A program made the translations under genes and the position numbers. 64,000 bases of DNA, taken from positions 79,725,305 through 79,789,304 of the forward strand of contig NC_092087.1 of the NCBI RefSeq assembly GCF_045679555.1. The letters are read 5' to 3'. Shown in pieces: positions 1 to 12,433 of the stretch. The notes below the pieces were generated by a model. It was given only the letters and a program-made list of their open reading frames with translations, was not told the DNA's origin and did not search any database. How positions within the stretch are numbered: position 1 is the stretch's first letter; each line of letters opens with the position of its first letter. The DNA is from Salvelinus alpinus (taxonomy: Eukaryota; Chordata; Actinopteri; Salmoniformes; Salmonidae).

Positions 1-715
1 AGAATACCATCCCGACCATGAAGCACGGGGGTCGCAGCATCATGTTGTGGGGGTGCTTTGCTGCAGGAGGGACTGCTGCACTTCACAAAATAGATGGCAG
101 AATGAGGTAGGAAAATTATGTGGATATATTGAAGCAGCATCTCAAGACATCAGTCCGGAAGTTAAAGCTTGGTCGCATATGGGTCTTCCAAATGGACAAT
201 GACCCCAAGCATACTTCCAAATTCTGGCAAAATGGCTTAAGGACAACAAAGTCAAGGTATTCGAATGGCCATCACAAAGCCCTGACCTCAATCCTATAGA
301 AAATGTGTGGGCAGAACTGAAAAAGCACATGCGAGCAAGGAGGCCTACAAACCTGACCCAGTTACACCAGCTCTGTCAGGAGGAATGGGCCAAAATTCAC
401 CCAACTTATTATGGGAAGCTTGTGGAAGGCTACCCGAAACGTTTGACCCAAGTTAAACAATTTAAAGGCAATGCTACCAAATACTAATTGAGTGTATGTA
501 AACTTCTGACTCACTGGGAATGTGATGAAAGAAATAAAAGCTGAAATAAATAATTTTCTCTACTATTATTCTGACATTTCACATTCTTAAAAAAAAGTGG
601 TGATCCTAACTGACCTAAAACAGCAATTTTTTACTAGGATTAAATGTCAGGAATTGTGGAAAAATGAGTTTAAATGTATTTGGCTAAGGTGTATGTAAAC
701 TTCCGACTTCAACTG
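1..715 (+). mobile_element. Tc1-like transposon, 3' part
   Basis: The window opens inside a Tc1/mariner transposon. Plus-strand coding text around 285-484 reads PDLNPIENVWAELKKHM, the motif around the last catalytic acidic residue of Tc1 transposases, and ends at a stop at 485-487. After a 3' untranslated stretch the element ends in a terminal repeat with the sequence GTATGTAAACTTCCGACTTC and a TA target at 716-717. The 5' half lies outside the window. Upstream codons are broken, so it is a dead copy. Confidence 0.85.
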
Positions 716-749
716 TACGTAACTTAATCAGATCTGGGTTCAAATACTA

Positions 750-1216
750 CAGTGGAAAGAAAAAGTATGTGAACCCTTTGGAATTACCTGGATGTCTGCA
801 GAAATTTGTCATAAAATGTTATCTGATCTTCATCTTAGTCACAACAATAGACAAACACAGTGTGCTTCAGAATATTGCTGAACTGAAACAGTTTTGTAAA
901 GATGAATGGTCCAAAAATTCCTCCTGACCGCTGTGCAGGTCTACAGAAAACATTTGGTTGAGTTTATTGCTGCCAAAGGAGGGTCAACCAGTTATTAAAT
1001 CCAACATTTCACATACTTTTCCCACCCTATACTGTGAATGTTTACACGGTGAGTTCAATAAAGACATGACAACATATAATTGTTTGTGTTATTAGTTTAA
1101 ACAGACTGTGTTTGTCTGTTGTTGTGACTTAGATGAAGATCAGATCCAATTTTATGACCAATTTATGCAGAAATCCAGGTAATTCCAAACGGCTCACATA
1201 CTTTTTCTTGCCACTG
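750..1216. mobile_element. Tc1-derived miniature element with long inverted repeats
   Basis: The two ends are inverted copies of each other for roughly 110 bases: the left begins CAGTGGAAAGAAAAAGTATG and the right ends in its near reverse complement. TA lies on both sides (748-749 and 1217-1218). Between the arms are scraps of a transposase 3' end, so this is an internally deleted Tc1-type element. The paralogous sites at 20,504-20,520 and 43,334-43,350 have the same flanks with one TA and no insert, which confirms the boundaries. Confidence 0.9.
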
Positions 1217-1218
1217 TA

Positions 1219-1944
1219 TTTAAAATATTTCAATTAATTGCTCATACATTCGAAGTATTCTGATCTTTTATTTCAAAAGATAAGTAGTTGAATTTTTTTA
1301 TATATTTGGAAATACACTTAAAGCATTTGAAAAACTCAAATATACTCTCATGAATTTACATAAGAATTTAAAAATACTGTCAAATAATACAATTTGGCAG
1401 ACTATTTGGCTTTTACAAATAACCACTCAAATACAAAAATAAAAGTTCTTGTTTTGGGCTGTGTATTTGAAAAAGTGTTTTATATACCAGACACTCAAAT
1501 ATCCTGTACATGTATTTGAACACAGGTCTGCACTTAAATGTAGCATTTGCATGTAAATACACAAATCTGTATTGTATTGTAGTATACTGCATCATATTCT
1601 ATTGTATTTGTTGTTTCTTTGTGATTGCATTTGAAATCCTCAACTGTTATTTTTTCTGAAGACAGATTCCAATTCTTCTTTCTCTGTTAGACCCTCCAGG
1701 CCCTATTAGTCTACTGAGGTCAGTCAGTTGCTATTGTAACCATCACATCCATAATCTCAGTGGTGAGTAGCCACTGAGCTGTTGTCAACTCGCAGATGGC
1801 AGATGGCAGTCCTCACAAACACATACAGTGCCCACCAGAGCACACACATAGCCTACATAAGATTCAGGCAGAAATCAATACTGACCAAAAAAGACACAAT
1901 TATTGTCATAAAGCTAATTATTTACATTCCTTTATTTGTTTATT
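1219..1944. other. 3' flank of erp27, no gene seen
   Basis: This AT-rich stretch is the downstream flank of erp27. It aligns with 20,513-21,159 and 43,342-44,007, so it belongs to the duplicated unit. I see no coding signal apart from short chance frames. Confidence 0.6.
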
Positions 1945-3628
1945 TTACAACTCCGTTTTAGGATCAGGTTCTCCTGCCTGCTTCACCTCCTAAAAAGATG
2001 AAAAAAGTTTTTGAGAAGCAATATAGATACATTAAATGGAGGCCACACAGTATAATTTATTGCCTCTTTCTACATATTATCAAAGCCACTGAAACGTATA
2101 CTGCGCCATAGATATGGGTTCAAATAGTATTTGTTTTCTTTCAAATACGTATTTACCTGCTCTTAATTGAGCTTGCCTGGCACAATGGAACCAATAGAAT
2201 AGTCCAAAAAGTGCAAACCCTGTCCATCTGGCACTCCAGGCAGGCTCAATCAAACCTCAAAGGCATTTGAAAGAGAACCAATACTATTTGAACTCAGGTT
2301 TGTTTTGACCTCTGACCTTGAGATTGCCTAGTATGAGTGACTGGCAGAATTCCCGCACACGCTCGGTGGAGATCTCTCCCTCGGGCATGAGCCACTTCAT
2401 ATCTGAGTCGCCGTCGTAAATGGGAAGGTCACGTGAAGTCAGGCCGAAGTAGCCCAGAGATTTCTCATTGGACCTCACCCCGTGTACCAGCACAAACAGG
2501 AACTGTGGCAAATAAATCATGGTAATATTCAGTAGAGCACACTGTAGCAAATACGTTTGACAACAGAAACTAAAACTAAAATCTGTGATTTTATTGACGA
2601 GTAGTTCAATATATATATGAATTTTGTTGATGGGCAGTTCCTTATCTCCTGCATTTGGTAAGGGTTTTCTCAGTTCACAGAGCAGTTCAAAACATCTGAC
2701 TCCAATGATCCAATTTACATATTAAATTCAAGATTCAATTAAATAGTTGATTCAAAAGAACCGATTCCAAATAGGGGATTAGGGACATTATCTCAAGATT
2801 TGAATCAAATGGCCGATATAACAGAGGTTTTGTTCAGTCGCTCTTTTCAGGTCCAGTTGCTGCTTGCCTGCTCTCACCTCGCCAACAAATTCTGGGGCCA
2901 GAGCTCCTAGTCGGTCCTTGAGCTCTTTATAGTCACCACTCCCTCTGTTGATGAAGAGCAGGAGGTGTGCCTTCACCTCAGACTGGAACAGACCCACTGC
3001 TGTCTGAGAAGAGAGGAGAGAGAGAGAGCTATAGGAAATAGATATCAACACAAGCATGTGACAGTACATTAACTGTCTGTAGGTATAGTCTGGTTATATG
3101 ACTGAACATGAAAGGCTAATAATACAAAGATGTGATGGCAAGGTGTAATCATGACAAGGCTGGTATAACTGTTAATAGGTGCTGTTGTATAGAGTAGTGT
3201 GTAAGGTGTAGATGAACAGTGCTGTGGTCAGTGACTACCACTTGGTTGTACTCGGTGATGTAGCGAAGCTCGTTCATGGTGATAAAGCGAGCAAGGCCGT
3301 CCGCCTCCACTTTCTTGGTCTCAGAGAGCTGAAGGTTGTCTTGGTGGTTATCTGCCTGAACACACACATAGATCACATTTTTCAGTTGATATTTTTTCAT
3401 AAATTTGTTGTCAAAGTTGTTGTAACGGGAGCCAAGCAGGTGATTTCTGATGGACAAAGTGAAAGGTGTGGTGTAGTAGTTTACCTTTCTGAAGATGGCG
3501 ATAGCGTCAGACACGATGCTGAGTTTGGCCCATGCCTCCTTATCGCTGTACAGAGCCACAGGGATATGCTTCACAGTCTTAGCTGCCTCCACAAGCTCCT
3601 TGTAGCCAAAAGTCTCCTCTGAGGGAGT
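1945..3628 (-). CDS. erp27: ERp27-like ER protein (PDI family), last five exons
   Basis: Five minus-strand exons at 3485-3628, 3239-3355, 2878-3003, 2317-2502 and 1945-1989 join in phase 0 with GT/AG borders. The product matches vertebrate ERp27, a two-domain (b, b') thioredoxin-fold protein without CxxC that binds unfolded chains and ERp57 in the ER. Key matches are LARFITMNELRYITEYN (end of b domain), TAVGLFQSEVKAHLLLFINR (start of b') and REFCQSLILGNLK. The last exon ends PKTEL and a stop, a KDEL-type retrieval signal like human KVEL, and is followed by AATAAA. No CxxC is present, as expected. Exons for the signal peptide and first b-domain strand were not found upstream; a mariner element sits there at 3989-5327. 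The gene may be 5'-incomplete or have distant exons. Relative to its dead copies it lacks three residues after DLP. Confidence 0.85.
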
Positions 3629-3988
3629 CTGAGAGAGAGAGGGAAAGAGATGGCGAGAGAGAGGGGGCAGACAGAGAGGGAGAGAGAATGTTCGAGTCTA
3701 ATAACACTCACTACAGTGATATACTATTGAAGTCTGTTTTTGAGATTCAAATGGCCACTTAGCCCAAGTGAATTTCAGTGAATAATATTTTGGTCCCTTG
3801 TATTTGTCATACAATCATCCTCAAAGAATGTCTTGAAATAATATTTTGGTCCCCAACAGGTACACGGCAGTCCACCATTTAACATTCACTCAATATATAC
3901 CAAAGTAACAAATATTTAACAAGGTTTCAATGTTTTGTATTGCAACAGTTATTAAATACAATGACATCCAATTTTTAGGGAATTATTA
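3629..3988. other. GA-rich and AT-rich intron or upstream region
   Basis: A GA-rich simple repeat (about 3630-3690) gives the pyrimidine tract of the first visible erp27 exon on the minus strand. The rest is AT-rich with no exon that I can support. Confidence 0.5.
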
Positions 3989-5327
3989 CAGTTTTCTCAA
4001 TTGCTAAAACACAATTTCAGAAACCTTGCTCCATTTCCTGAAAACATTAAACCCAAAACCTCATCTTCAAGCACTATTTACATAACCTCTGACACCTCTC
4101 GCAAAATGAAACATTCGCCTCAAAACAGTTTTACCTGTGTTCAAAATCAAACACTGCTCTCAAATCATAAACAAAGTGATCAAAATGATATACACTCTCA
4201 AGCAGTCAGTAAACAATACACCGAAAAATAGAAAACACATTGTTCAAAACATACAATTCTCAGGGAGAAGTACATTTTTAATCTAAAAAAATATTCATAT
4301 TTTTCCGTCATTGTCTTTTGATGACATGTTATATAAAACATGTTACATCAAAGTAGCTCAAAATTGATCTGAAATTACTACTCTGCTTTGCTCTTTGCAA
4401 TTTTGTTTTTTGTTCTTCCTCCTCCTTGTACCCCTATTTTTACAGTACTGTACCCTGCATCTCACAAACTTGTCCTTTGTCTCTGTGATACTGTAATTCT
4501 TCTTCTTTGTTGATATGAACCAGCAACCAGTCAAAATCTATTGAGCAGTCAGTACTGTTAATAAATGGAAAGCACAATGTTCAGGGCCATACAATTTGTC
4601 CATTGTACAGTATACAGCCTACAATGCACTGTACTACAGTATACAATACTAAAAGGGCCAAAAATCAAAGGAGTAAACATGTGATCAATGTGCTTCTTCT
4701 TGTCTTTGGGCTGGGTCAGGCCAGAGCACTTCGTCGACATCACAAGCAATATTGTCCCTCCTGAGGCAACGGGGGAAGAAGCCTCTTGTGTGCCGTATCC
4801 AGCCCTGACATGATTCCTCACCTATATCACCACAGGCTAAATCCATGGCTTGCAGCAGATTTACTCTGGTGTAGGGTTGTCTATCATACACTTTCCATCT
4901 CCAAGAGGAGAAAAAATCCTCAATCGGATTCAGGAAAGGCGAGTATGGAGGGAGGTACAAGTTCATAAACTGCCCATTGATGTTAAACCATTCCCTTACC
5001 TGAGCAGCTCGGTGGAAACTGACGTTAAATCAATTTTGAGTGGTTGTGTTCAATCAATGACATGTGTTCTCTATTTGTATTTGATTGTTGCCACTTGTGT
5101 TTACCAGTATGGATGACATGTGCATTAGAGTGCAGAATGTGTTTTGAGAATGAGAATGTGTTTAGAGTTTTGCTGAAAAGTCTACGTGAGATCTGCAAAT
5201 TGTGTTTTACCATGCGAAATGGTTTAAGGTATTGACAACAGACTGCATAATTAGCTAAATGAGTCCAGGCAACTGAGAACTGTCTTCAGCCAATGGATTT
5301 TAGTGTTTTAGCAATTGAGAAAAACTG
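3989..5327 (-). mobile_element. mariner/IS630-like DNA transposon, degraded
   Basis: The ends are inverted repeats of about 30 bases: left CAGTTTTCTCAATTGCTAAA, right the reverse complement of a near-identical sequence. TA occurs at both borders (3987-3988, 5328-5329). On the minus strand 4685-4966 encodes LPPYSPFLNPIEDFFSSWRW, the carboxy-terminal part of a DDE_3 transposase with the final catalytic acidic residue after NPI. The rest of the transposase is not intact, so this copy is dead. It lies just upstream of the first visible erp27 exon. Confidence 0.8.
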
Positions 5328-5329
5328 TA

Positions 5330-6440
5330 ATCCTAGGTTTATGACTTTAGGGATTGTTTCCTAGAGACTGTGCTTCGACAAATGCATTGATGGGTCTTGG
5401 ATTTTTAAACTGGGTATCTCTAAAACGCTTTGTGACAACTGCTGATGCAAAAAAAGGCTTTTAAGAAATACATATGGTTGATTGACAGATTTTTATTATT
5501 ATAAATATAATATAACAATATTATTATTACCATCATAATCTTTACTAATATCATGTTACAGGTGAGACATACCCAGAAATGTCAACATCTTGGCAAGTGC
5601 TCAAATCTGTACAGCAGCCCCAGACAATCACGTACAGTAGCTCCAACTTACAAGAATGGGTTTACAAGGCAGTGATGAAAACAGTTTATATGAGAGCTAA
5701 TTAAAACATACAATGATATATATTTGATACAATTACCCATTCAAAACTGTTGTTACAAAATCACTTCTCATTGTGTTCATTTCAAACCTTGAATAATATA
5801 ATCTGTATACATGTCATTCTATACTGAAAACAGGTACATTGTGAAAGATTTTTGATGATGTTGATGTGATAACACATTTTTTATTCATCTCTCAATTTAG
5901 GATAATATCGTTTATTTTTACTTAACTTAAATTGTATTATTTATGTTGTCTCATACCATGATAATACACTACCAAGAAAATGTGGAATTAAACCCATAAC
6001 AGTTGTGTGTCTTTTTGGATCAAGACTTGATCAAGAATACCAATACGCATGATCAGATCCTCTTTCCTATGCCGGCACCATATAATGCACAGCCACATGC
6101 AAATCCATAAACTCCACCAATAAAACATTGAAAACCTTAACATGACTACTGGCAATGTCATTATTTTAGTCACCATCCATCAATTGTTGAATTGTGTTAT
6201 TTTTCTTTGTACATGTACCGAGCTTCCAAGGGCTGGAGCCAATCAACGTAGTAAATTAAAAAGACCCAAATAAAAGGTATTTGAAAAAATGTGGTCAAAG
6301 TATAAAACTTTGCTGTTTTTTTGTTTTGTTTTTTGTTTTGTTACAACAACCAAGTTTTCCTAACATTTGCCATAACTAGTAAGCCTTACATCCTGAATGA
6401 ATATGAGCTCCCAAATATGTACCTGGGAACACATGGGAGG
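5330..6440. other. AT-rich spacer, no gene seen
   Basis: Low-complexity AT-rich sequence. I see no exon with convincing splice borders, no terminal repeats and no RNA gene. Confidence 0.5.
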
Positions 6441-6445
6441 GGTGG

Positions 6446-6817
6446 TGTCACGCCCTGACCGTAGAGATCCTTTTTATGTCTCTATTTTGGTTGGTCAGGG
6501 CGTGAGGTTGGGTGGGCATTCTATGTCTGGTGTTCTATGTTGTCCTTGTTTTGTATTTCTATGTGTTTGGCCTGATATGGTTCTCAATCAGAGGCAGCTG
6601 TCTATCGTTGTCTCTGATTGAGAACCATACTTAGGTAGCCTGTTCCCACCTGTGTTTGTGGGTGGTTGTTTAGTGTTTTGTGTGTTCACCTTACAGGACT
6701 GTTCGTTTGTCGTTTTTGTTGTTTCGGCAAGTGTTTCGTTTTTTATTAAAGGTAATATGAACACTTACCACGCTGCACCTTGGTCCTCTTCTCTTTCTCC
6801 CGACTACGGGCGTTACA
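6446..6817 (+). mobile_element. solo LTR of an LTR retrotransposon (fossil)
   Basis: A 372-base segment starts TGTCACGCC and ends GGGCGTTACA, the TG...CA form of LTRs, and is flanked by a perfect 5-base duplication GGTGG (6441-6445 and 6818-6822). It carries an ATTAAA poly(A)-type signal near 6744. No internal region follows, so it is a solo LTR. The 5-base target duplication fits a Ty3/Gypsy-type element, but the family is not assigned. The perfect target duplication suggests moderate age. Confidence 0.8.
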
Positions 6818-6822
6818 GGTGG

Positions 6823-8204
6823 GACCACATGCACTTTTAAGTAATTGAGCTAAGAACAAAATGTCTATATTGTAATTAAAATCATAGACCCACAAGAGAA
6901 CACATGACCAAAGCAAAGCGTGAGCCATATATAATTAAAACAACAGTATTCTTAATGAGAAATATAATCTAATAAATGTTTGCATAACGAAAGACAGGAA
7001 ACTGTCTCCAACATTGTATTTAGCTGTGTATAAAACTTTCATATTGGCAGTAAGGTCATTGAGAATAGCAATAGACAATAGTTCTTGTGGGAGGTTTAGG
7101 GATAAATATAGTGAAGGATCATGAATGTTAAAGATTTGATCACAGTGGGGCTTTTGAAAGAGGGGGACTAGAACCCCAAAGTAATAGTGGTAAGAAAGAT
7201 CATAAAGGTCATTTCAGATTCAGGTTTAGGGTGGTAATAACTTCTTGGAAACCACTATTCACACTATGTGGATTATAAACATGTCCAGACATAGAGAACC
7301 ATCACATCAAGAAGGTGTAACAGTGATGAATGGCTATTCAATGTACAACAGTATTATTCTGTAACAAGCAATAGGTATTAAATATGTTTACATACATCCA
7401 TGACTGAATGGTTTCACAAATGCCTTTAGAGGTTTTGTAAGTAAGTTGAAACAGGCCTCATTCAGCAGTCTGAATTAACCTAGAGACACCAAAACATCAC
7501 TGTTTAGAGAAGCTTGGAGATTATTCCACAAGTAAGGGGCAAAGAGCTGATTTACCGAACTCTGTACAGACCAAAGGGATTTCCAGAGTTAGCAATCCCT
7601 GACACTGTGTATGATAACTGTGACTCGTACATCTAATGGTTATTGTAAATGTTAGCTAGAGAGGGAGTTTACAGTATGTGAAAGAGCTTTATAAAGGCAA
7701 AGAGAGCAACGAATTGACCTACGTGACCTCAAAGAGGGTCGCCTACTTTACGATAGAGAATGCAGGGATGTGTACTGAACCTGCACCCATAATAAAACAA
7801 AGTGCTCTAGGGTCAAATGCATCTAAAGGCTTTAATGAAGTGGCAGCTGCATTCATATAGATGATTTTGCAATAGTCTAGTTATCTGCTTTGTACTATTA
7901 AGCAAGAGGCCTGACCTATTTCTATAGAAGAAGCCCATTTTTATATTCAGCATCTTAATTAACTAACTCATCAATATGTTTTTTAAAAAGACAACTTAAC
8001 GTATATACTGATAGACCGTACGAGGTACGTACACTTCAATCGTTAAAATCATTTTTGTGTACTCTAGAAAACAACATATACTTAGTTTTCCATGTATTCA
8101 ATAATAATTTAAGGGCAATAAAGGTTTTCTGCAAAATAATGAAAGCGTAACGTAGTTCAGATAGAGCATGATCAGCAGGGCGGGCGATACAGGTGCAGGT
8201 AAAA
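6823..8204. other. spacer with weak antisense LINE-like text
   Basis: 6823-7440 is AT-rich and shows nothing. Around 7450-7900 the text resembles the antisense of a degenerate LINE 3' reverse-transcriptase end, in the style of the element at 63,076-64,000. I could not align a reliable frame, so this is a guess. Confidence 0.3.
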
Positions 8205-8776
8205 CTTTTTCATCAAATCAAATGTATTTTACATCAGCTGATATCTCAAAGTGCTGTACGGAACCCAGCCTAAAACCCCAAACAGCAAGCAATGCAGGTG
8301 TAGAAGCACGGTGGCTCCCTAGAAAAACTCCCTAGAAAGGCCAAAACCTAGGAAGAAACCTAGAGAGGAACCAGGCTATGAGGGGTGGCCAGTCCTCTTC
8401 TGGCTGTGCCGGGTGGAGATTATAACAGAACATGGCCAAGATGTTCAAATGTTCATAAATGACCAGCATGGTCAAATAATAATAATCACAGTAGTTGTCG
8501 AGGGTGCAACAAGTCAGCACCTCAGGAGTAAATGTCAGTTGGCTTTTCAGAGCCGATCATTAAGAGTATCTCTACCGTTCCTGCTGTCTCTAAAGAGTTA
8601 AAAACAGCAGGTCTGGGACAGGTAGCACGTCCGGTGAACAGGTCAGGGTTCCATAGCCGCATGCAGAACTGTTGAAACTGGAGCAGCAGCACGGCCAGGT
8701 GGACTGGGGACAGCAAGGAGTCATCATGCCAGGTAGTCCTGAGGCATGGTCCTAGGGCTCAGGTCCTCCGAGAGAG

Positions 8777-8807
<31 letters not shown>

Positions 8808-9395
8808 GAGAAAGAGAGAATTAGAGAGAGCATACTTAAATTCACACAGGACACCGGATAAGACAGGAGAAGTACTCCAGATATAACAGACTGACCCTAG
8901 CCCCCCGACACATAAACTACTGCAGCATAAATACTGGAGGCTGAGACAGGAGTGGTCAGGAGACACTGTGGCCCCATCCGATGATACCCCCGGACAGGGC
9001 CAAACAGGCAGGATATAACCCCACCCACTTTGCCAAAGCACAGCCCCCACACCACTAGAGCGATATCTTCAACCACCAACTTACCATCCTGAGACAAGAC
9101 CGAGTATAGCCCACAAAGATCTCCGCCACGGCACAACCCAAGGGGGGGCGCCAACCCAGATAGGAAGATCCCGTCAGTGACTCAACCCACTCAAGTGACG
9201 CACCCCTCCTAGGGACGGCGTGGAAGAGCACCAGTAAGCCAGTGACTCAGCCCCTGTAATAGGGTTAGAGGCAGAGAATCCCAGTGGAGAGAGGGGATCC
9301 GGCCAGGCAGAGACAGCAAGGGCGGTTCGTTGCTCCAGAGCCTTTCCGTTCACCTTCACACTCCTGGGCCAGACTTCACTCAATCATATGACCCA
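8205..9395. repeat. high-copy salmonid interspersed repeat
   Basis: I recognise this 1.2-kb block as a copy of a very common salmonid repeat. It has phrases such as CTAGAGAGGAACCAGGCTAT and GGCCAAGATGTTCAAATG and a GAAA microsatellite at about 8770-8825. It seems truncated at about 9395, where the typical repeat carries on. The class is uncertain; larger copies contain antisense LINE-like text. No host coding is evident. Confidence 0.65.
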
Positions 9396-9764
9396 CTGAA
9401 GAGATGATATTTATCATTATATTTATATATTTCTGACAAAACAATATTATCAATGTATACCATATAGTTGTTAATTAGACATTCTAACATATAACACAAT
9501 ATCTAGATACTAAAAACTGTACATGCAACATCTGAACAACAATTTCGACCCCCCTCGGGTTATGATGTATACAACATGACGATACATTGGCTATTTTAGT
9601 ATTCCTTTTTTATTTTTTATTGATTCGTTTTTTTTTACATGTAATCTAAGATCTTCACAAACAAATACATACACAACTTTTTTCATTCCCCCATGGCTAT
9701 ATAAACCGAACTCTAGGTTTCATTTGCGTTATAATAATGATTTACAAATGAAAGGTTCTACCTT
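9396..9764. other. AT-rich spacer
   Basis: AT-rich, with T-runs near 9600-9640. No gene or element was recognised. Confidence 0.5.
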
Positions 9765-10325
9765 TCCTCTCTGCAGATCCTCTCAAGCTCTGTCAGGTTG
9801 GATGTGGAGCGTTGCTGCACAGCTATATTCAGGTCTCTCCGGAGATGTTTGATCGTGTTCAAGTCCGGGCTATGGCTGGGCCAATCAATGGTGCCAGGTT
9901 TCCTCCAGACATGGCGCTTGGCATTCAAGCCAAAGAGTTCAATCTTGGTTTAATCAGACTAGAGAATCTTGTTCTCATGGTTTTATAGTCTTTGAGTGTT
10001 TTTTGGCAAACTCCAAACCGGCTGTGATGTGCCTTTTACTGAGGAGAGGCTTCCACCTCGCCACTATACCATAAAGCCCTGATTGGTGGAGTGCTGCAGA
10101 GATGGACTTCCAGAGGAAATATAGAGCTCTGTCAGAGTGACAATCGGGTTCTTGGTCACCTCCCTGACCAAGGCCCTTCTCCCCCGATTGCTCAGTTTGG
10201 CCCGGCGGCCAGCTCTAGGAAGAGTCTTGGTGGTTCCAAACTTCTTCTATTTATAAACGATGGAGGACACTGTGTTCTTAGGGACCTTCAATGCTACAGA
10301 CATTTTTTGGTACACTTCCCCAGAT
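9765..10325 (-). mobile_element. Tc1-like transposon fragment
   Basis: Read on the minus strand this is the 5' and middle part of a Tc1-type transposase gene with many breaks. The plus-strand text includes CCGGGCTATGGCTGGGCCAA and the later TTCTTAGGGACCTTCAATGC. No terminal repeat is visible, and the fragment ends abruptly against hAT-like sequence at about 10,325. Confidence 0.65.
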
Positions 10326-10600
10326 CTCTTAATCAGGAATTAGTAGAGGATTTATCTGAAAATACAAATAGCAGATACATTCCATTATATCTGCGCCATC
10401 GTAGGTTTGGGCAAAGGGTTTCTCCATGAAGTTAAACTCAGACATCTCAGAATTCACAAAGTCAAACACAGACTGCACATGTCGCCCACTTGAGACAAAG
10501 TAGCCCAAGAAACGTTCCTGAATAAAGCCCTGATCATCCACATACCTGATGATAACTGACAACTGCAAGCAGACTGGTGTCACCTTAACATTACCAGGAA
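10326..10600 (-). pseudogene. hAT (ZMYM1-like) transposase fragment
   Basis: The minus-strand frame 10329-10583 reads VIIRYVDDQGFIQERFLGYF and later FAQTYDGADIM. This is the start of the catalytic region in hAT transposases of the zinc-finger MYM-type 1-like group. Only about 85 codons remain, with no start or terminal repeats. It covers a stretch also represented in the 12.4-14.1 kb remnant, so it is a separate copy. Confidence 0.7.
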
Positions 10601-12430
10601 AACGCTTGACCCTATAAGGTATGACAGTGATTAATCAGTTGTAAAAGGGTTTTATATGGGCTATGATGGGACCAGTTTTTTCTAATCAAGTCAAATGGTT
10701 TTTAAAAACTCCTGAAGAAAACTGGCGCTGGGGGGATGAAAACCCTGTCAAACTGTAGCTACCTTATACTTGTTCATATTCATTATATTTAGACTAGATT
10801 AAGAGGGGGGTTCCTCGACCCAGACAAAGAGACAACAACTGATAGATAACAGAACTCACAGGGCTGAGCTGGCTTTATGCATGTTTGCATTCAGTGCCGC
10901 CCCTCGACGTTGTGCTGCCCTAGGCAAGACAAAAAACTGACGACCCCCCTCCTATCCCCGCTAAACTATGTACAGCAGGGGGTCAGCAATAGGTTTTTTA
11001 AAGCTAAAAGTCGCAGGAACAAACATAATAGCAGCCCAATTCATAGGCATATTCTACAAATTAAACAACATTTTTAACAGATCTGGTTAGTAGGCTATAT
11101 AATCAATTCAATGTCAATAACATAGCCTAATGATTACATTGATAAAATCACCAATGTCACCATTACATTAGTGAGATGAACTTTTTATGAGGGGATTGGG
11201 GAAAAACAGCTTGAAATCAAGAGAAAATGTTGTGCTGAAAAAGTCTCAAAAGAAAGGTGGATAATGAAAATAGAAGTTTCAGGGAAGAATGGACAGAGAA
11301 CTAAGCAAACTTACCATTTCTCCAACGTCTAACCAGAGTGTCTTGTTTGCAATGCTGTTTGCAAATAATTACATCTTAGACATCCTTATGAATCTAATCA
11401 TGACACTTTCAAAAGTTACCTTTCCACCCAGACAGAGGCTCCACCGATGCAGAAAAATGTAAGCTTCCACTGCTGGCTACTTGTCCGTTGTACAACCCAA
11501 CAACAGAAGTGCTTCCCTAAAAGCTTCCTGGGTTCAAACAAACATCTTTTTTTTTAATAGGGACAGAATAGCTCATCGAATATTATAGGCTGCAGCTCAG
11601 CTTCAGATTGGCATAGAGAGGAATCAATACATTCTCATATGCATCGGAGTCACCTCTTTTGCAGGCATTTGAACGCTTGTTTCTACCATAAGGTATCACA
11701 GAGTTAAGCATTGTTATAGAACGCTTTATATAATCTGGATTCCTTGTATGTAGTTTTTTCTACATTTAAAGCAAACAGTAGTTACCCTTTTCTTTAACAA
11801 AGGGTATGGGATACCCTCACTCAATTCGAGCCCTGGTTTTAACCAAATACACCAAACCCTTCACGGAGGTATTTAAGGAGTACATGCGACAGTATTAGAG
11901 GATTTGGCTATACCGACATCTATGGATAGCACAATTATGTCTGTCAAACAGGTAGGCTCACCACTTATTTTTTTGAATAGGAAGAAATAGGCTCCAGTTA
12001 TATATGTAATTCGATGATTGGTGCTCGAGTGCACATATAGGAGGTCCCTTACCGGAAAGTTACAATGTTGCAATCACTATGCAGCCAACTACCTATATGA
12101 GGAAACCGAGTTTCTTACTAAAGAATATGCCACCTGTTATCACACATGCCACGACACAATAAAATTACACTTTTATTTAACATATCATTTAATATTCCTG
12201 TAGAACTGTAAAAAGGAGTCAGATCATTTGAGCTTTGGAAGCAAGTGCCTCATTTGTTGGAGCAGTGTAAAATAAGCTTCATGTCAATGACCCAGCCTTA
12301 ACAAATGTATTTTATTTACATATTGAATTTGATTGTCCAACATCAGTTTCAGCATTTCTTTAATTTGTGGCCCGCATAGAGTGGCCTCTTTCCTCTGCTG
12401 TTGAGCTACATTGCAGTCAGCGATGTTTTC
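10601..12430. other. spacer, possible hAT end
   Basis: No gene was recognised. At about 10,890 the text CAGTGCCGCCCCTCGACG has the CAGTG start common at hAT ends and may be one border of the hAT element whose transposase lies at 12.4-14.1 kb. I found no matching inverted end, so this is tentative. Confidence 0.35.
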
Positions 12431-12433
12431 TTT

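Noticed and set aside
5570-5595. Possible erp27 first exon (minus-strand ATG at 5,588, MLTFLG then a GT donor)
   Set aside because: No second exon linking it to 3,628 could be found, and a 16-base coding exon with a GTATGT donor is easily met by chance.
8776-8815. GAAA microsatellite as a regulatory or CRISPR-like array
   Set aside because: It is a plain simple-sequence repeat within a known high-copy repeat; no spacers are present.
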